DNA of 64,000 bases from Prosthecochloris sp. (GTDB lineage Bacteria > Bacteroidota > Chlorobiia > Chlorobiales > Chlorobiaceae): NCBI GenBank assembly GCA_015482705.2, contig JADMLA020000018.1, positions 1-64,000 on the forward strand, written 5' to 3'. This document shows, one piece after another, positions 44,251-53,361 of this stretch. Position 1 is the first letter of the stretch; each line of letters opens with the position of its first letter. The notes beneath the pieces are model-generated. The model did no database searches. It was given only the letters and a program-made list of their open reading frames with translations, and was not told where the DNA came from. A program made the translations under genes and the position numbers.

Positions 44251-46428
44251 TCAATAGACCTTCACCTCATCATGTTTTTCATCCAAATATCTCAGCAATC
44301 CCTGCTCGCTCTCATTCAGCCGGAAGGAAGACAAAGCAATGCACTCGGAAGGCCGAACTGTATCAAGCCATCTTTCAAGCCCGAGATACTCTTCAATCCC
44401 AAAACGATTCAACTTGACTATGACCATATCCGGGGAGGCGTTCTCAAGACGCAAGAGCGTATCGATGTTCTTTGCGAAAAGAATCGATGATCCGTCACTT
44501 ACCCATAGTTTCAGGAGATTCATATGTGGCCGGGCAATCACAAAATCCGCCAGAGAAAGGCACTTGTCACTGGATAACATATGGTGTGAAGCATCGATGG
44601 CCGCGACAAGCGAATCTTGCGATGAAAACTGTACGGCTGCATCGAGTTTTTCAATTCCAGAGCGATGCATCTGCCGGTTGATTGCATTCTGATGATACAG
44701 CTTCGATCCTGCATCGAGCAGAATCGACGAACCCGAAGCCGAACAAAGCAAAGCGACGTTTTTCCCGACTGTAACCGCAGCAAGATGAGGAGGGCTTCCT
44801 GTCCGAAAAACCGGTGTCCAGACAACGTAGTTCGCAGCGCAGAGTAAAACGGTCAGGACAAAAGCAGGTTTTTGACGGTGCAGGAAATACAGTGAAGCAA
44901 GAATAGTCACATAGTAAACAGTGATACCGAATACATCCGGGCGTGTCTGCATAACAGCCCAGAACTGTGAACCGAAAAATTCCGTTACACCGAGCGTGGT
45001 TTTCGCAAAGAACCAGGCACTCGATGCTGGATATATCGCTAAACCCGGTAGCACGAGATTCAAGACAAAAGCCGGCAGCATTGCATACAGCATACAGCTC
45101 ACCAGGAAAACCACCGGCAGATTAGCAAGAAGCCCGGCAAGAGAAAAGGTCCCGAAAAACCAGGCAATAACCGGTGCCACACCTATTACTGCTGCAAGGC
45201 TCACACTGAATGCATTCCATACCGGTCTGAAAACAACCCGTTTGATACCGTTCCAGCTTGCCGAAAACCGACTGAGTACCGGGTAAAGCAAAATAATGGA
45301 CACAACCGCTGTATTGGTCATCAGGAATCCCGCACTGAACAGTTCCAGAGGATCGAGCGACAGAATGACAAGGTCCGCTGCAGCAAGTGAGTTCAGGGGA
45401 AAAGAGCGGCGCCCTGCTGCCGAACCGCCTATCAGAACAACAGCCATAATCGATGCTCTGCTGACCGAAGGAGCGTTTCCCGTTACCGAGCAGTAAACAA
45501 GTAATACAAGTGCGATGAAGAGAAATACCATCCATCGACCGGCAGGGGAACTTCTGAACCTTTGCAGCAGCACAAGCATCGCAACAACGATCAACCCCAC
45601 ATGCAGACCTGAAACTGCAAGCACATGTGCTGTCCCGGCAGCCTGGAATCGACGATACACCTCCCTGTCGACCAGTTCTCTTTGCCCGAGAAATATACCT
45701 TTCAGGAACTGCCGTTCATGTCCCGGGGGAACAAGAACATCGATGCTTCCGGAAATGTATCTTCTGACGGGACGCACAAGAGTAGTTTCAAAAAAATCAC
45801 GCTCATCGATACCGTAATTACGTATCATCCACGGCCCTGGACAGAAAAGTTCAGCATGAACACCCCGTTTCCAGTAATGATCATGAGCATCGAAATCACC
45901 GGGATTGTCTGCACCTGGAATCCGTACCGGAGAACCTTTGATTCTCACCATGTCCCCTGCTTCGATATCCGCCGCTTCACCTTCATCGAGCTTGAGAAAC
46001 ACCTTGATTTTCCCTGAAGCGTTTCGGGTTTCACCATCAGAAAAAACCTCATGAACATCGAAAATCCATTGAGCTCCGTTCTCATATCTTTGCGGCCTGG
46101 ACACAATTTTCCCATAAAGCAGTACTTTCCTGCCAAGTTGGCTCATAATGGTATCCGAGGCAACATATCTGAATGCATAGTCCGAGTATGCAGCAAAGCC
46201 GCTGAAGACAAAAAAACTGTAGGCTATGACAGCGGAAAACGATACACGGTGTTCTTCTCCCTGACGTCTCGGTTTTGAAACCAGCGAATAGAAAAGGCAG
46301 AGCAAAGAGATGAGGGAGAAGACAATCCAGAAATACACTGAAAAAGAACACCATACTCCGGCAATTATTCCTGTGCAGACGGTTATGAGCAAACGCAGTG
46401 CTGGAAATGGTGCAGAAATTGTTTTCAT
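44251..46428 (-). CDS. comEC: ComEC/Rec2-family DNA uptake channel
   Basis: ComEC carries single-stranded DNA across the inner membrane in natural transformation. The 725-aa protein has two or three N-terminal helices, an OB-like DUF4131 region (about 80-200, VLLYGKIVSRPQRYENG), and the Competence domain (about 225-500) with FLGQRELVDREVYRRFQAAGTAHVLAVSGLHVGL. The C-terminal region (about 530-725) resembles the metallo-beta-lactamase part in layout but the HxHxDH metal motif is not visible, so nuclease activity in this domain seems unlikely. Length is in the normal range. The ATG at 46428 follows a hydrophobic start. Other competence genes are not in the window. Confidence 0.88.
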   Translation of the reverse strand: MKTISAPFPALRLLITVCTGIIAGVWCSFSVYFWIVFSLISLLCLFYSLVSKPRRQGEEHRVSFSAVIAYSFFVFSGFAAYSDYAFRYVASDTIMSQLGRKVLLYGKIVSRPQRYENGAQWIFDVHEVFSDGETRNASGKIKVFLKLDEGEAADIEAGDMVRIKGSPVRIPGADNPGDFDAHDHYWKRGVHAELFCPGPWMIRNYGIDERDFFETTLVRPVRRYISGSIDVLVPPGHERQFLKGIFLGQRELVDREVYRRFQAAGTAHVLAVSGLHVGLIVVAMLVLLQRFRSSPAGRWMVFLFIALVLLVYCSVTGNAPSVSRASIMAVVLIGGSAAGRRSFPLNSLAAADLVILSLDPLELFSAGFLMTNTAVVSIILLYPVLSRFSASWNGIKRVVFRPVWNAFSVSLAAVIGVAPVIAWFFGTFSLAGLLANLPVVFLVSCMLYAMLPAFVLNLVLPGLAIYPASSAWFFAKTTLGVTEFFGSQFWAVMQTRPDVFGITVYYVTILASLYFLHRQKPAFVLTVLLCAANYVVWTPVFRTGSPPHLAAVTVGKNVALLCSASGSSILLDAGSKLYHQNAINRQMHRSGIEKLDAAVQFSSQDSLVAAIDASHHMLSSDKCLSLADFVIARPHMNLLKLWVSDGSSILFAKNIDTLLRLENASPDMVIVKLNRFGIEEYLGLERWLDTVRPSECIALSSFRLNESEQGLLRYLDEKHDEVKVY

Positions 46429-46526
46429 AACCGTAGCCGGAGAACGATTCGGTATGATTCGCTAAACTTGGTTAGTTTGCTATATTATTGTCTTTTTAAC
46501 AATGGACGCAAAAAAAAGCACTCTGC

Positions 46527-47408
46527 ATGTTAGTAAAAGAGATTCTGCAATCAGCCACCAAGCCCGTATTCAGTTTTGAGTTTTTTCCTCCAAAAAAACC
46601 GGCTGACTGGGATAAGCTTTTTCATACCATATCGGAACTCATCCCATTCAACCCGTCCTACGTGAGCGTCACCTATGGTGCAGGAGGATCAACCCGAAAC
46701 CGTACGCACGATCTCGTCACGAAGATCCAGAGGGAAACCGGTCTTAGCGTTGTCTCTCATCTTACCTGTATTTGTTCAGGAAAAGAAGAAATACAGCAAA
46801 TCCTTGATGAATATAGCAAACATGGGATCAAAAATGTACTGGCCCTGCGTGGTGACCTTCCACCAGGAAGCGCTTCCTATGAGGAAGCGACAAAAGATTT
46901 CCCCCATGCCATAGATCTTGTAAAGTTTATCGCAGAAAATTTCCCGGAAATTGGCATTGGTGTCGCCGGATTCCCTGAAGGGCACCCCCAAACCCCGAAC
47001 AGACTCCAGGAAATCGAATATCTCAAGATTAAGGTCGATCAGGGAGCGGACTATATCGTCACTCAACTGTTTTTTGACAACAGGGATTTCTATGACTTCG
47101 TTGACCGCTGTAGCCTTGCAGGCGTAAACGTCCCCATTATTCCAGGAATTATGCCGATAACGACGAAAAAAGGATTGATCAGAATGTCCGAGCTTGCCCT
47201 CGGAGCACGTATACCTGCTCCATTACTGAAAAGAGTACTGGAAGCTTCCAATGATGATGAAGTTGCAAGGATAGGTATCGAGTGGGCAACCATGCAGGTC
47301 GAAGACATGATCGACAACAAGATAAAAGGCATCCACTTCTATACGCTCAATAACGCAGAATCCACACGAAGAATCTTTCAAAACATCGCTGAAAACGGCA
47401 AGACCTGA
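46527..47408 (+). CDS. metF: Methylenetetrahydrofolate reductase
   Basis: MetF reduces methylene-THF to methyl-THF for methionine synthesis, with bound FAD. The 293-aa TIM-barrel protein shows VFSFEFFPPKKP near the start (catalytic Glu), VSVTYGAGGSTRNRT, VLALRGDLPPGS, and YIVTQLFFDNRDFYDFVDRC. The order and length match bacterial MetF. It is divergent from comEC over 98 bp and converges with lysA. No S-box or cobalamin riboswitch was recognised upstream. Confidence 0.95.
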   Translation: MLVKEILQSATKPVFSFEFFPPKKPADWDKLFHTISELIPFNPSYVSVTYGAGGSTRNRTHDLVTKIQRETGLSVVSHLTCICSGKEEIQQILDEYSKHGIKNVLALRGDLPPGSASYEEATKDFPHAIDLVKFIAENFPEIGIGVAGFPEGHPQTPNRLQEIEYLKIKVDQGADYIVTQLFFDNRDFYDFVDRCSLAGVNVPIIPGIMPITTKKGLIRMSELALGARIPAPLLKRVLEASNDDEVARIGIEWATMQVEDMIDNKIKGIHFYTLNNAESTRRIFQNIAENGKT

Positions 47409-47435
47409 GAGCGACAGAAAAAAACAGTTCGAATC

Positions 47436-47486
47436 CCCGGATCACCACCGTGCAATTACAAGAATCTTACAGGAAGGTGATCCGGG
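47436..47486. repeat. Inverted repeat between convergent metF and lysA
   Basis: CCCGGATCACC (47436-47446) and GGTGATCCGGG (47476-47486) are perfect 11-base inverted repeats around 29 bases. The hairpin sits between two convergent genes. It lacks a T-run on either side, so it is not a textbook intrinsic terminator, but it may still stop or protect both transcripts. Confidence 0.55.
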
Positions 47487-47501
47487 CGCATCAGCATTAT
47501 C

Positions 47502-48755
47502 TCAGAGCACTTCATTCTGGATGAGTTGCTCAAATGAATCTCTCTTGCGGATAAGTTTTGCATTGTCTCCGTCAACCATTACTTCTGCCGGACGAAGACG
47601 ACCATTGTAGTTGTTACTCATTACCGAACCATAAGCCCCGGCGGATAAAACAGCGAGCAGTTCGCCTTCTTTTACCCTGTCAACGGTTCTCTCTCTGGCA
47701 AAAAAGTCACCTGACTCACACACCGGCCCTACTATATCGGCCGCCATAACGGAGTCATGCTGTGAAACAGCCACAATTTCATGGTAAGACTGATACAGTG
47801 CTGGCCGTATCAGTTCGGTCATTCCTGCATCGACAATCACAAACTCCTTGCCTGCATGGTTTTGTTTCCGATACAAAACCCTTGTCAACAGAACCGTTGA
47901 ATTGGCGACGATGAACCTCCCCGGTTCGAACAAGATAGTCGTGCCTGTTTTTTCGACCTGGGGAATAAGCTTTTCCGCAAAATGCTCGATCGGTGTTGCA
48001 GGTTTTTGAGGGTCATAGGTAACAGGAAAACCGCCGCCTATATCAAAATATCGAATATCGAAGCCGGCCGATCGGGCTGCAGCAAGAACATCGAGAAGCT
48101 TTTCCAAAGCCGCTTGATAAAAATTCGCATCGAAAATCTGTGACCCGATATGCATATCCAAAGCTGTCAGATCAACATGTTTCAGTGTTTTCAACAGGTC
48201 GAACACCTCATCCAGATCCGCCTCGTCTATCCCGAATTTTTCTTTACTGTCCCCGGTAGTGATATAGGGGTGCGTCTCAGCCGTAACGTTTGGGTTGACA
48301 CGAATCCCTACAGAGGCTTTCATTCCGAGATTTCCAGCAACGTCATTGATCAAGCGCAGCTCCGATACAGACTCGGCTTTGAGCATCAAAATACCCGACT
48401 CGATACCATACGCTATATCCGAAGCGGTCTTGCCGACACCTGCCATAATAATTTTCCCGGGTTCGACACCGGCCTGAAGTGCCCGAAAAAGCTCCCCCCC
48501 TGAATTGACGTCGCACCCACACCCTTCTTCAGAAAGAGTACGAATCACATGCAGGTTGAAATTCGCTTTAACCGAATAGCAGGTAAAATGATCCAGTCCG
48601 GCAAATGCTCTCTCAAAAGCCCTATACTGATTGACAAGACTGTTTCGGCTGGTCACAAAAAGAGGAGTCCCATAGTCTTCTGCAAGTTTCTCGAGAGAAA
48701 CTCCCTCGCAATGCAGTGTTCCGTTGCAATAGGGAAATAAGTTACTGTCTAACAC
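47502..48755 (-). CDS. lysA: Diaminopimelate decarboxylase
   Basis: LysA makes lysine from meso-diaminopimelate using pyridoxal phosphate. The 417-aa fold type III enzyme has the PLP lysine at Lys63 in YSVKANFN, DVNSGGEL, IGSQIFD (near 205), the glycine loop FDIGGGFPV (near 240) and the catalytic cysteine in GPVCESGDFFA (near 350). The start is GTG 48755. It converges with metF. All motifs are intact. Confidence 0.95.
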   Translation of the reverse strand: MLDSNLFPYCNGTLHCEGVSLEKLAEDYGTPLFVTSRNSLVNQYRAFERAFAGLDHFTCYSVKANFNLHVIRTLSEEGCGCDVNSGGELFRALQAGVEPGKIIMAGVGKTASDIAYGIESGILMLKAESVSELRLINDVAGNLGMKASVGIRVNPNVTAETHPYITTGDSKEKFGIDEADLDEVFDLLKTLKHVDLTALDMHIGSQIFDANFYQAALEKLLDVLAAARSAGFDIRYFDIGGGFPVTYDPQKPATPIEHFAEKLIPQVEKTGTTILFEPGRFIVANSTVLLTRVLYRKQNHAGKEFVIVDAGMTELIRPALYQSYHEIVAVSQHDSVMAADIVGPVCESGDFFARERTVDRVKEGELLAVLSAGAYGSVMSNNYNGRLRPAEVMVDGDNAKLIRKRDSFEQLIQNEVL

Positions 48756-48925
48756 GTTTCAGATTTTCTTTTATGGGCATTGTTATTGGCTGTTATCATA
48801 CCCTGATTTAAAATAAGAACCTCTCGATTTCATGTGAGGATTGCGTAAAACGTTTCAAATCAGATGCAGTATAGCTGTTATCCTGCAAGCAAGCAAATAC
48901 AGATTCCAAAAGTCTCATTTTGGTT

Positions 48926-48954
48926 TTGCAAAATCACATCCGAAGGATTATATT
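48926..48954 (+). promoter_or_regulatory. Sigma-70-like promoter before rpmG
   Basis: TTGCAA and TATATT are spaced by 17 bases. The transcript would start near 48961, about 29 bases before the rpmG ATG, and probably runs on into the tRNA-Leu gene. Confidence 0.55.
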
Positions 48955-48989
48955 TGCAGCTCTCTATAATTAACCAGACCAAGGCAACG

Positions 48990-49169
48990 ATGGCAAAAAA
49001 AGAAAACAGGATTATCATTACCCTTGAGTGTACCGAAGCAAGAAAAGAAGGCTTGACTCCTTCAAGGTACACAACGACAAAAAACAAGAAGAACAACACG
49101 GAGCGTCTGATTCTCAACAAGTATAATCCTTACCTCAAACGGCACACTCCGCATAAGGAAATCAAGTAA
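48990..49169 (+). CDS. rpmG: Ribosomal protein bL33
   Basis: A 59-aa large-subunit protein, MAKKENRIIITLECTEARKEG at the start and RYTTTKNKKNNTERLILNKYNPYL later. The usual Cys pairs of zinc-binding bL33 are not present (one Cys only, in LECTEA), so this is the zinc-free form. The start at 48990 is set by length; the frame is open further upstream to 48864 but that part is not conserved. The gene precedes tRNA-Leu by 66 bp. Confidence 0.95.
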   Translation: MAKKENRIIITLECTEARKEGLTPSRYTTTKNKKNNTERLILNKYNPYLKRHTPHKEIK

Positions 49170-49235
49170 GCGGTTTTTTGGCAAAATCCGTAAAAAGATT
49201 TTATTTAGTATAAACGTGGGAAGCCAAAAAATACT

Positions 49236-49317
49236 GCCCGAATGGCGGAATTGGTAGACGCACTCGTTTCAGGGGCGAGCGCCGCAAGGTGTAGGAGTTC
49301 GAATCTCCTTTCGGGCA
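49236..49317 (+). tRNA. tRNA-Leu (anticodon CAG)
   Basis: A complete cloverleaf can be read: acceptor GCCCGAA/TTCGGGC with discriminator A, D-arm with GGCGGAATTGGTAGAC, anticodon stem CTCGT/GCGAG around loop TTCAGGG, long variable arm (CGCCGCAAGGTG) and TTCGAAT T-loop. The long variable arm and CAG anticodon mark leucine. CCA is not encoded (the 3' flank is CTA). No phage attachment duplication was seen here. Confidence 0.95.
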
Positions 49318-49416
49318 CTAAAAAGCTGAAAAAAATTGACTATGCTCAACACCGAATTTAGTGGAGATAAGAATTACAATTTTTCTCTGACCATAGAAGA
49401 TTCGACTTTATATCAT

Positions 49417-49446
49417 GCACCTTTTTAGTGAGGTGCTTTTTTATTT
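49417..49446 (+). terminator. Intrinsic terminator after tRNA-Leu
   Basis: GCACCT and AGGTGC pair around an 8-base loop and are followed by a T-rich run of nine bases. It lies 99 bp after the tRNA and 26 bp before the next gene. Confidence 0.8.
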
Positions 49447-49472
49447 TTTCAAAATCTTAAATATCAGCTGTA

Positions 49473-50279
49473 GTGGACCATACAAAAATCAATCTGGTTG
49501 TTCGTCTGCAACACCTCGATAATCAGATCGAAAGCATAGAAAGCTTGCAAAAAGGGCTTCCTGAAGAAATCGAGGCCCTGGAAGAGGATATCGCGTTCAC
49601 TTCCCGTCAGATCGAAGCCCGAGAAAAAACTGCCGCAGAACGAGAAAAAACCCGCAAAAATCTCACTGAAACGATCGAGAACTGCAAGTCAAAAATCAAG
49701 AGTTTCAAGGACAAGCAAACCCTGGCAAGGAACAACAAGGAATACGATGCACTCTCGAAGCAGATCGAGTATGAAGAAAAAGAAATTGCACAGGCGGAAA
49801 TCCAGCTTCAGGATATAAAACATCATGAAGAAAAGGCAAATGAATTACAAGATCAGGGCCGCCAGTTGATTGCAGAAAACCGTTATGACGAAATTTCCGA
49901 AGAGATGATGCCGGATGATGTTCTTTCACAGCAGCTCAAAGACTTGAAAATACAGGTCGAACAGAAAAAAGAAGAGCTGGAAAGTATTGTCGTTGAAACC
50001 TCTGAAGAAGTCAGTTCTCTGAAAAAACAAATTGCCGAGCAGAGAAAAATCGTTGAAAAAGAAGCGAAGCGCTTGCTTTCCAAGTACGATCATTTGAAAA
50101 AAGGAAACATCCAGAATGCACTTGTCAAGCTTCATCGCCACGCTTGTTCAGGCTGCAATACCAGGGTTCCGACCAATCGCCACACCATCATTGTACAGGG
50201 TGGTTTTTATCTTTGCGAATCATGCGGACGTATAGTCGTCCATGAAAGGCTTTTTGATGAAGCCGCTTCCGAGAAATAA
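49473..50279 (+). CDS. Coiled-coil zinc-ribbon protein (CT398-like)
   Basis: The 268-aa protein is a long coiled coil (about residues 1-210, with heptad-rich Glu/Lys/Gln sequence such as EALEEDIAFTSRQIEAREK) followed by a C-terminal C4 zinc ribbon (CSGCNTRVP near 226 and CESCGRIVV near 250). This is the layout of the bacterial CT398/zf-RING_7 family. Function is not settled. It directly precedes rnpB, as it does in some other genomes (recollection). Confidence 0.85.
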   Translation: MDHTKINLVVRLQHLDNQIESIESLQKGLPEEIEALEEDIAFTSRQIEAREKTAAEREKTRKNLTETIENCKSKIKSFKDKQTLARNNKEYDALSKQIEYEEKEIAQAEIQLQDIKHHEEKANELQDQGRQLIAENRYDEISEEMMPDDVLSQQLKDLKIQVEQKKEELESIVVETSEEVSSLKKQIAEQRKIVEKEAKRLLSKYDHLKKGNIQNALVKLHRHACSGCNTRVPTNRHTIIVQGGFYLCESCGRIVVHERLFDEAASEK

Positions 50280-50303
50280 CCGATTGAAATTTGAACGGAA
50301 GTT

Positions 50304-50332
50304 TTGGAAAACAGGTTGTATCTTATTGTAAA
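50304..50332 (+). promoter_or_regulatory. Promoter of rnpB
   Basis: TTGGAA and TGTAAA are separated by 17 bases. The predicted transcript start falls within about 2 bases of the 5' end of the RNase P RNA inferred from its P1 helix at 50341, which supports both calls. Confidence 0.65.
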
Positions 50333-50340
50333 TTTGTTTA

Positions 50341-50816
50341 CTGAAACCAAAGTGTGCAGTCGCCGCATATCTCAAGGATATGCGGAGGAAAGTCCGAACA
50401 TCACAGGACAGGGTGCCTGTCGAGAGTTTTCGCTCAAGACGGGGAGCAGCGGTGCAAACTTCTGCTACAGAAAGTGCAACAGAAAGTATACCGCCCCGGC
50501 TTTCCGGGGTAAGGGTGAAAAGGGGGTGTAAGAGACCACCAGGCATGCCAGTAATGACATGTGCTATGAAAACCTCCCCGATGCAAGGCTGAATAGAGAA
50601 ACTTTTCCGAAAGGAAAAAGAACGGTCCGTTCAATTCTGCAAGGACACCTCTTTTAGTTATCACGAACCGCTCGAGTACAACAGGGTGTGTTCCCGGCGC
50701 AGAGGAAGTTAACAGAGGTGTCCACGAGAGAGTTTCCGGGTGAGCTGCATTAGATAAATGACTGCAGCTTTGCCGCAAGGCAGAGAACAGAATTCGGCTT
50801 ACAGCTTTGGTTTCAG
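50341..50816 (+). ncRNA. rnpB: RNase P RNA (class A)
   Basis: RNase P RNA cuts the 5' leader from tRNA precursors. P1 is formed by CTGAAACCAAAG (50341-50352) and CTTTGGTTTCAG (50805-50816), a perfect 12-bp pairing. The conserved CR-I region GGAGGAAAGTCCGAACATC, the ACAGGGTGCC element and the CR-V-type GAGAGTTTCCGG or its equivalents follow the expected order. A T-run directly follows P1, so the helix probably also serves as part of the terminator. The convergent DUF456 gene ends 6 bp later. Confidence 0.93.
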
Positions 50817-50821
50817 TTTTT

Positions 50822-51307
50822 TTATAAAAACCTTGCCAGCACAAACACTCCTATCATTATAAACGTGATGGCTATTTTTGCAGCCGTACCGACAACAAGG
50901 CCAACCCAGGCGCCAAAACCTGCACGCCCTGCCGCATGAAGATCTCTCCGTACATATAACTCACCGACAACCGCTCCAATAAACGGACCAAGAATAATTC
51001 CGGGCAGGCCAAAAAAAACCCCTCCTACAGCCCCGATGGTAGCCCCGATAACCGAGTATCTACCGGCACCATATTTTCCCGCCCCAAGAGCCCCTGCCAG
51101 AAAATCAATACCGTATCCCAGAAGGCAGAGAATCAAAAGCACTAAAAGAGTACCCTGACCAACATAAACAAACCCTTCAGCCCATGCTGCCACGGCAAGT
51201 CCTGCAAATACAAGTACGATACCGGGAAGTACCGGCAGTAAAAGGCCGGCAACACCGGCAACAACCAGAATCACAGAAAAAATCAAGAGGACTACCGTAC
51301 CATCCAT
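50822..51307 (-). CDS. DUF456 membrane protein
   Basis: The 161-aa protein is almost entirely hydrophobic, with about four or five helices and glycine-rich turns (LLLPVLPGIVLVFAGLAVAAWAEG and GLPGIILGPFIGAVVGEL). This is the DUF456 family, of unknown role. The ATG at 51307 fits. It converges with rnpB, ending only 6 bp from it. Confidence 0.85.
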   Translation of the reverse strand: MDGTVVLLIFSVILVVAGVAGLLLPVLPGIVLVFAGLAVAAWAEGFVYVGQGTLLVLLILCLLGYGIDFLAGALGAGKYGAGRYSVIGATIGAVGGVFFGLPGIILGPFIGAVVGELYVRRDLHAAGRAGFGAWVGLVVGTAAKIAITFIMIGVFVLARFL

Positions 51308-51330
51308 ATCTGGCTAATCCACACGTTTCG

Positions 51331-51612
51331 TTAAATCCTCTTCATGTTGAAATTGACACTGGTATACCTTGTTGAACGTCTCAGTGCAATATCAGCAGTA
51401 TCCTCGAAAAAAGAAGACGTCCGAATCAGCTCTTCAAGCTCGTTATCGTTCAACTCGGCAATATCATCGGTCACAAAAATGAAGCTGTTGCCGGCGATAC
51501 CGTTGGCATGCCATTTCTGAAAAAGCACTTCATAATTGCCAAGCGTTGTCTCCTGTTCAAAAATAACAGTCACAACGTTCTCCTGAGAAACATCGTTAAA
51601 CCTTGAAGACAT
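51331..51612 (-). CDS. Small protein of unknown function, 93 aa
   Basis: A 93-aa acidic protein with an alternating helix/strand pattern (VTVIFEQETTLGNYEVLFQKW, SFIFVTDDIAELNDNELEELI) and a basic tail ending NMKRI. No signal peptide or membrane segment is seen. It lies between ybeY and the DUF456 gene on the same strand, 38 bp after ybeY. I do not recognise the family, but the composition is coding-like. Confidence 0.65.
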   Translation of the reverse strand: MSSRFNDVSQENVVTVIFEQETTLGNYEVLFQKWHANGIAGNSFIFVTDDIAELNDNELEELIRTSSFFEDTADIALRRSTRYTSVNFNMKRI

Positions 51613-51650
51613 AGGAGATTAAAAAATAGTTAGAGAAACCGGGTTCACCT

Positions 51651-52070
51651 TTATTGAAAACTCAGTCGATCAAGATAATAATCTTCTTTTTCTTTCATCG
51701 CGGCTCTGGAATCCTCATCACTGTCTTCATAACCGGTCAAATGCAACGCCGAGTGGATGGTGACACGAAACAGTTCGTTTTCGAAACCGGTTCCAAAACA
51801 CTTGGCATTTTTGGCAACGACATCGAGAGATATGTAGAATTCACCCTCAATCTCCCCTATCATCGTATTATATTTGAACGTCACCGTATCGGTAGGGTAA
51901 TCATGTCCAAGAAACTCCCTGTTGATTCGATGTATCATCCTGTCACCGCAATACACTGCGATAACCGACCCCAAGGCATAACCCTCCGACTCGATAACAT
52001 TTTCGATAATAACTTCAAGCTTTTTCTGCGGAATTTCCTTTCTTGTGGTGTTGTACAGCTCAAGCGACAT
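51651..52070 (-). CDS. ybeY: Endoribonuclease YbeY with altered metal site
   Basis: YbeY acts in 16S rRNA maturation and ribosome quality control. The start at 52070 gives MSLELYNTT; the frame to 52106 overlaps hflX more. The 139-aa protein has the family segments LGHDYPTDTVTF and the metal-site region HSALHLTGYEDSDE near the C-terminus. The classic motif is HxxxHxxGYxH; here the third position is Asp in place of His, which may still bind metal or may reduce activity. The start overlaps the hflX stop by 11 bp. Confidence 0.9.
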   Translation of the reverse strand: MSLELYNTTRKEIPQKKLEVIIENVIESEGYALGSVIAVYCGDRMIHRINREFLGHDYPTDTVTFKYNTMIGEIEGEFYISLDVVAKNAKCFGTGFENELFRVTIHSALHLTGYEDSDEDSRAAMKEKEDYYLDRLSFQ

Positions 52071-53361
52071 GACTGCTATCCTTTTCGGCCGCCGCAATCC
52101 GGGCATCGATTTGTTTGAGGTTTTTGTAATGCGCCCTGTATTTTAAAATAACGTCCTCATTAACATGCTTTTTACCTATAACTTCAGCATTATCATACAG
52201 ATACCCGATCAGTTTGTAGTTTGAAACATGTGTTTTGAGAGTACGTAATCGATAGTCTCTGGAAACGTAATCCCCTATAGCATCCTTGAGAAGCATGAGA
52301 TTGATCCCCCGTTTGGCCGAGACGAACAGAGCCTCCGGATATTTCAGGCGAAGCGAACGAAGGGCTTCTTTATCTTTTACGGCATCGACTTTGTTGAAAA
52401 CATTGATAATGTTCCCATGCTCTACCCCTATCTCCTGAAGTGTCCCGGTGACGATTCTCATCTGTTCTTCAAATCCTTCATGGCTTGCATCGATCACATG
52501 CAACAGAAAATCGGCCTGTAAAACTTCGTCGAGTGTCGACCGAAAGCTTTCAACAAGCCGATGTGGAAGCTTTCGAATAAATCCAACTGTATCGGACAGC
52601 AACACAACTTTGTTGATCTTCAGCTGGAGACGGCGGGTTTTTGTATCGAGGGTCGCGAACAATCGATCTTCGGCATAAGCCCCTGTATCGGGACAGAGCC
52701 TGTTCATCAGGGTTGATTTTCCGGCATTCGTGTAACCGACAAGAGCCACGCGCGGAATCTTTCCACGCTCCTTCGTTTGTGTTGCATGTTGAAGAGCAAC
52801 ATCGCCAAGTTTTCTTTTCAGGAAAGAGATTCTCTTGCGCACAAGCCGACGGTCTGTTTCGATCTGCGTTTCACCGGGCCCTTTTGTTCCGATTCCCCCT
52901 TTCTGTTTTGAAAGGTGTGTCCACAAGCGTGTCAATCTGGGAAGCAGATATTCAAGTTGAGCAAGTTCAACCTGCATTTTCGCCTGTGCTGATTGAGCCC
53001 TGATGGCAAAAATCTGCAGAATCAGTTCGGTTCGATCCAGAACCTTGCAACCGAAAACACGTTCAAGATTTCTTGCCTGAACGGGAGAAAGATCATCGTC
53101 GAAAATAACAATATCGATCGATCCGCCTTTGACGAGATGCTCCATTTCCTCGACTTTGCCTCTGCCGAGAAACCATGCTGGATCTTTTTGTTTTCGCTCC
53201 TGAATAACGCGAGAGACTACTTCTGCACCTGCAGTATCTGCGAGCAGTTCGAGCTCATCCAGATACTCTTCGACGACCGGTCTGGTCAATTGTGGAATAG
53301 AACTTATACCGACAAGCAGCGCTCGTTCTTTCGTTACTTCCTGGGAGGTATAGGTATCCAA
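52060..53361 (-). CDS. hflX: Ribosome-associated GTPase HflX
   Basis: HflX is a GTPase that rescues or splits stalled ribosomes. The 433-aa protein has the N-terminal nucleotide-binding domain, a helical linker with QLEYLLPRLTRLWTHLSKQKGGIGTKGPGETQIETDRR, and the G domain with G1 VALVGYTNAGKST (near 207), G3 DTVGFIRKLP, G4 FNKVDAV and G5 FVSAKRG. The C-terminal region is a short domain. The start is a TTG at 53361, the only good codon, and no Shine-Dalgarno is clear. It is followed by ybeY with overlap. Confidence 0.94.
   Translation of the reverse strand: MDTYTSQEVTKERALLVGISSIPQLTRPVVEEYLDELELLADTAGAEVVSRVIQERKQKDPAWFLGRGKVEEMEHLVKGGSIDIVIFDDDLSPVQARNLERVFGCKVLDRTELILQIFAIRAQSAQAKMQVELAQLEYLLPRLTRLWTHLSKQKGGIGTKGPGETQIETDRRLVRKRISFLKRKLGDVALQHATQTKERGKIPRVALVGYTNAGKSTLMNRLCPDTGAYAEDRLFATLDTKTRRLQLKINKVVLLSDTVGFIRKLPHRLVESFRSTLDEVLQADFLLHVIDASHEGFEEQMRIVTGTLQEIGVEHGNIINVFNKVDAVKDKEALRSLRLKYPEALFVSAKRGINLMLLKDAIGDYVSRDYRLRTLKTHVSNYKLIGYLYDNAEVIGKKHVNEDVILKYRAHYKNLKQIDARIAAAEKDSSHVA

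Noticed and set aside
46429..46526. Riboswitch before metF
   Set aside because: No S-box, cobalamin or other known riboswitch pattern could be recognised in the 98-bp leader.
49236..49317. tRNA-Leu as the prophage attachment site
   Set aside because: It lies about 7 kb from the phage region with intact chromosomal genes between, and no duplicated 3' end was seen near 56.2 kb.
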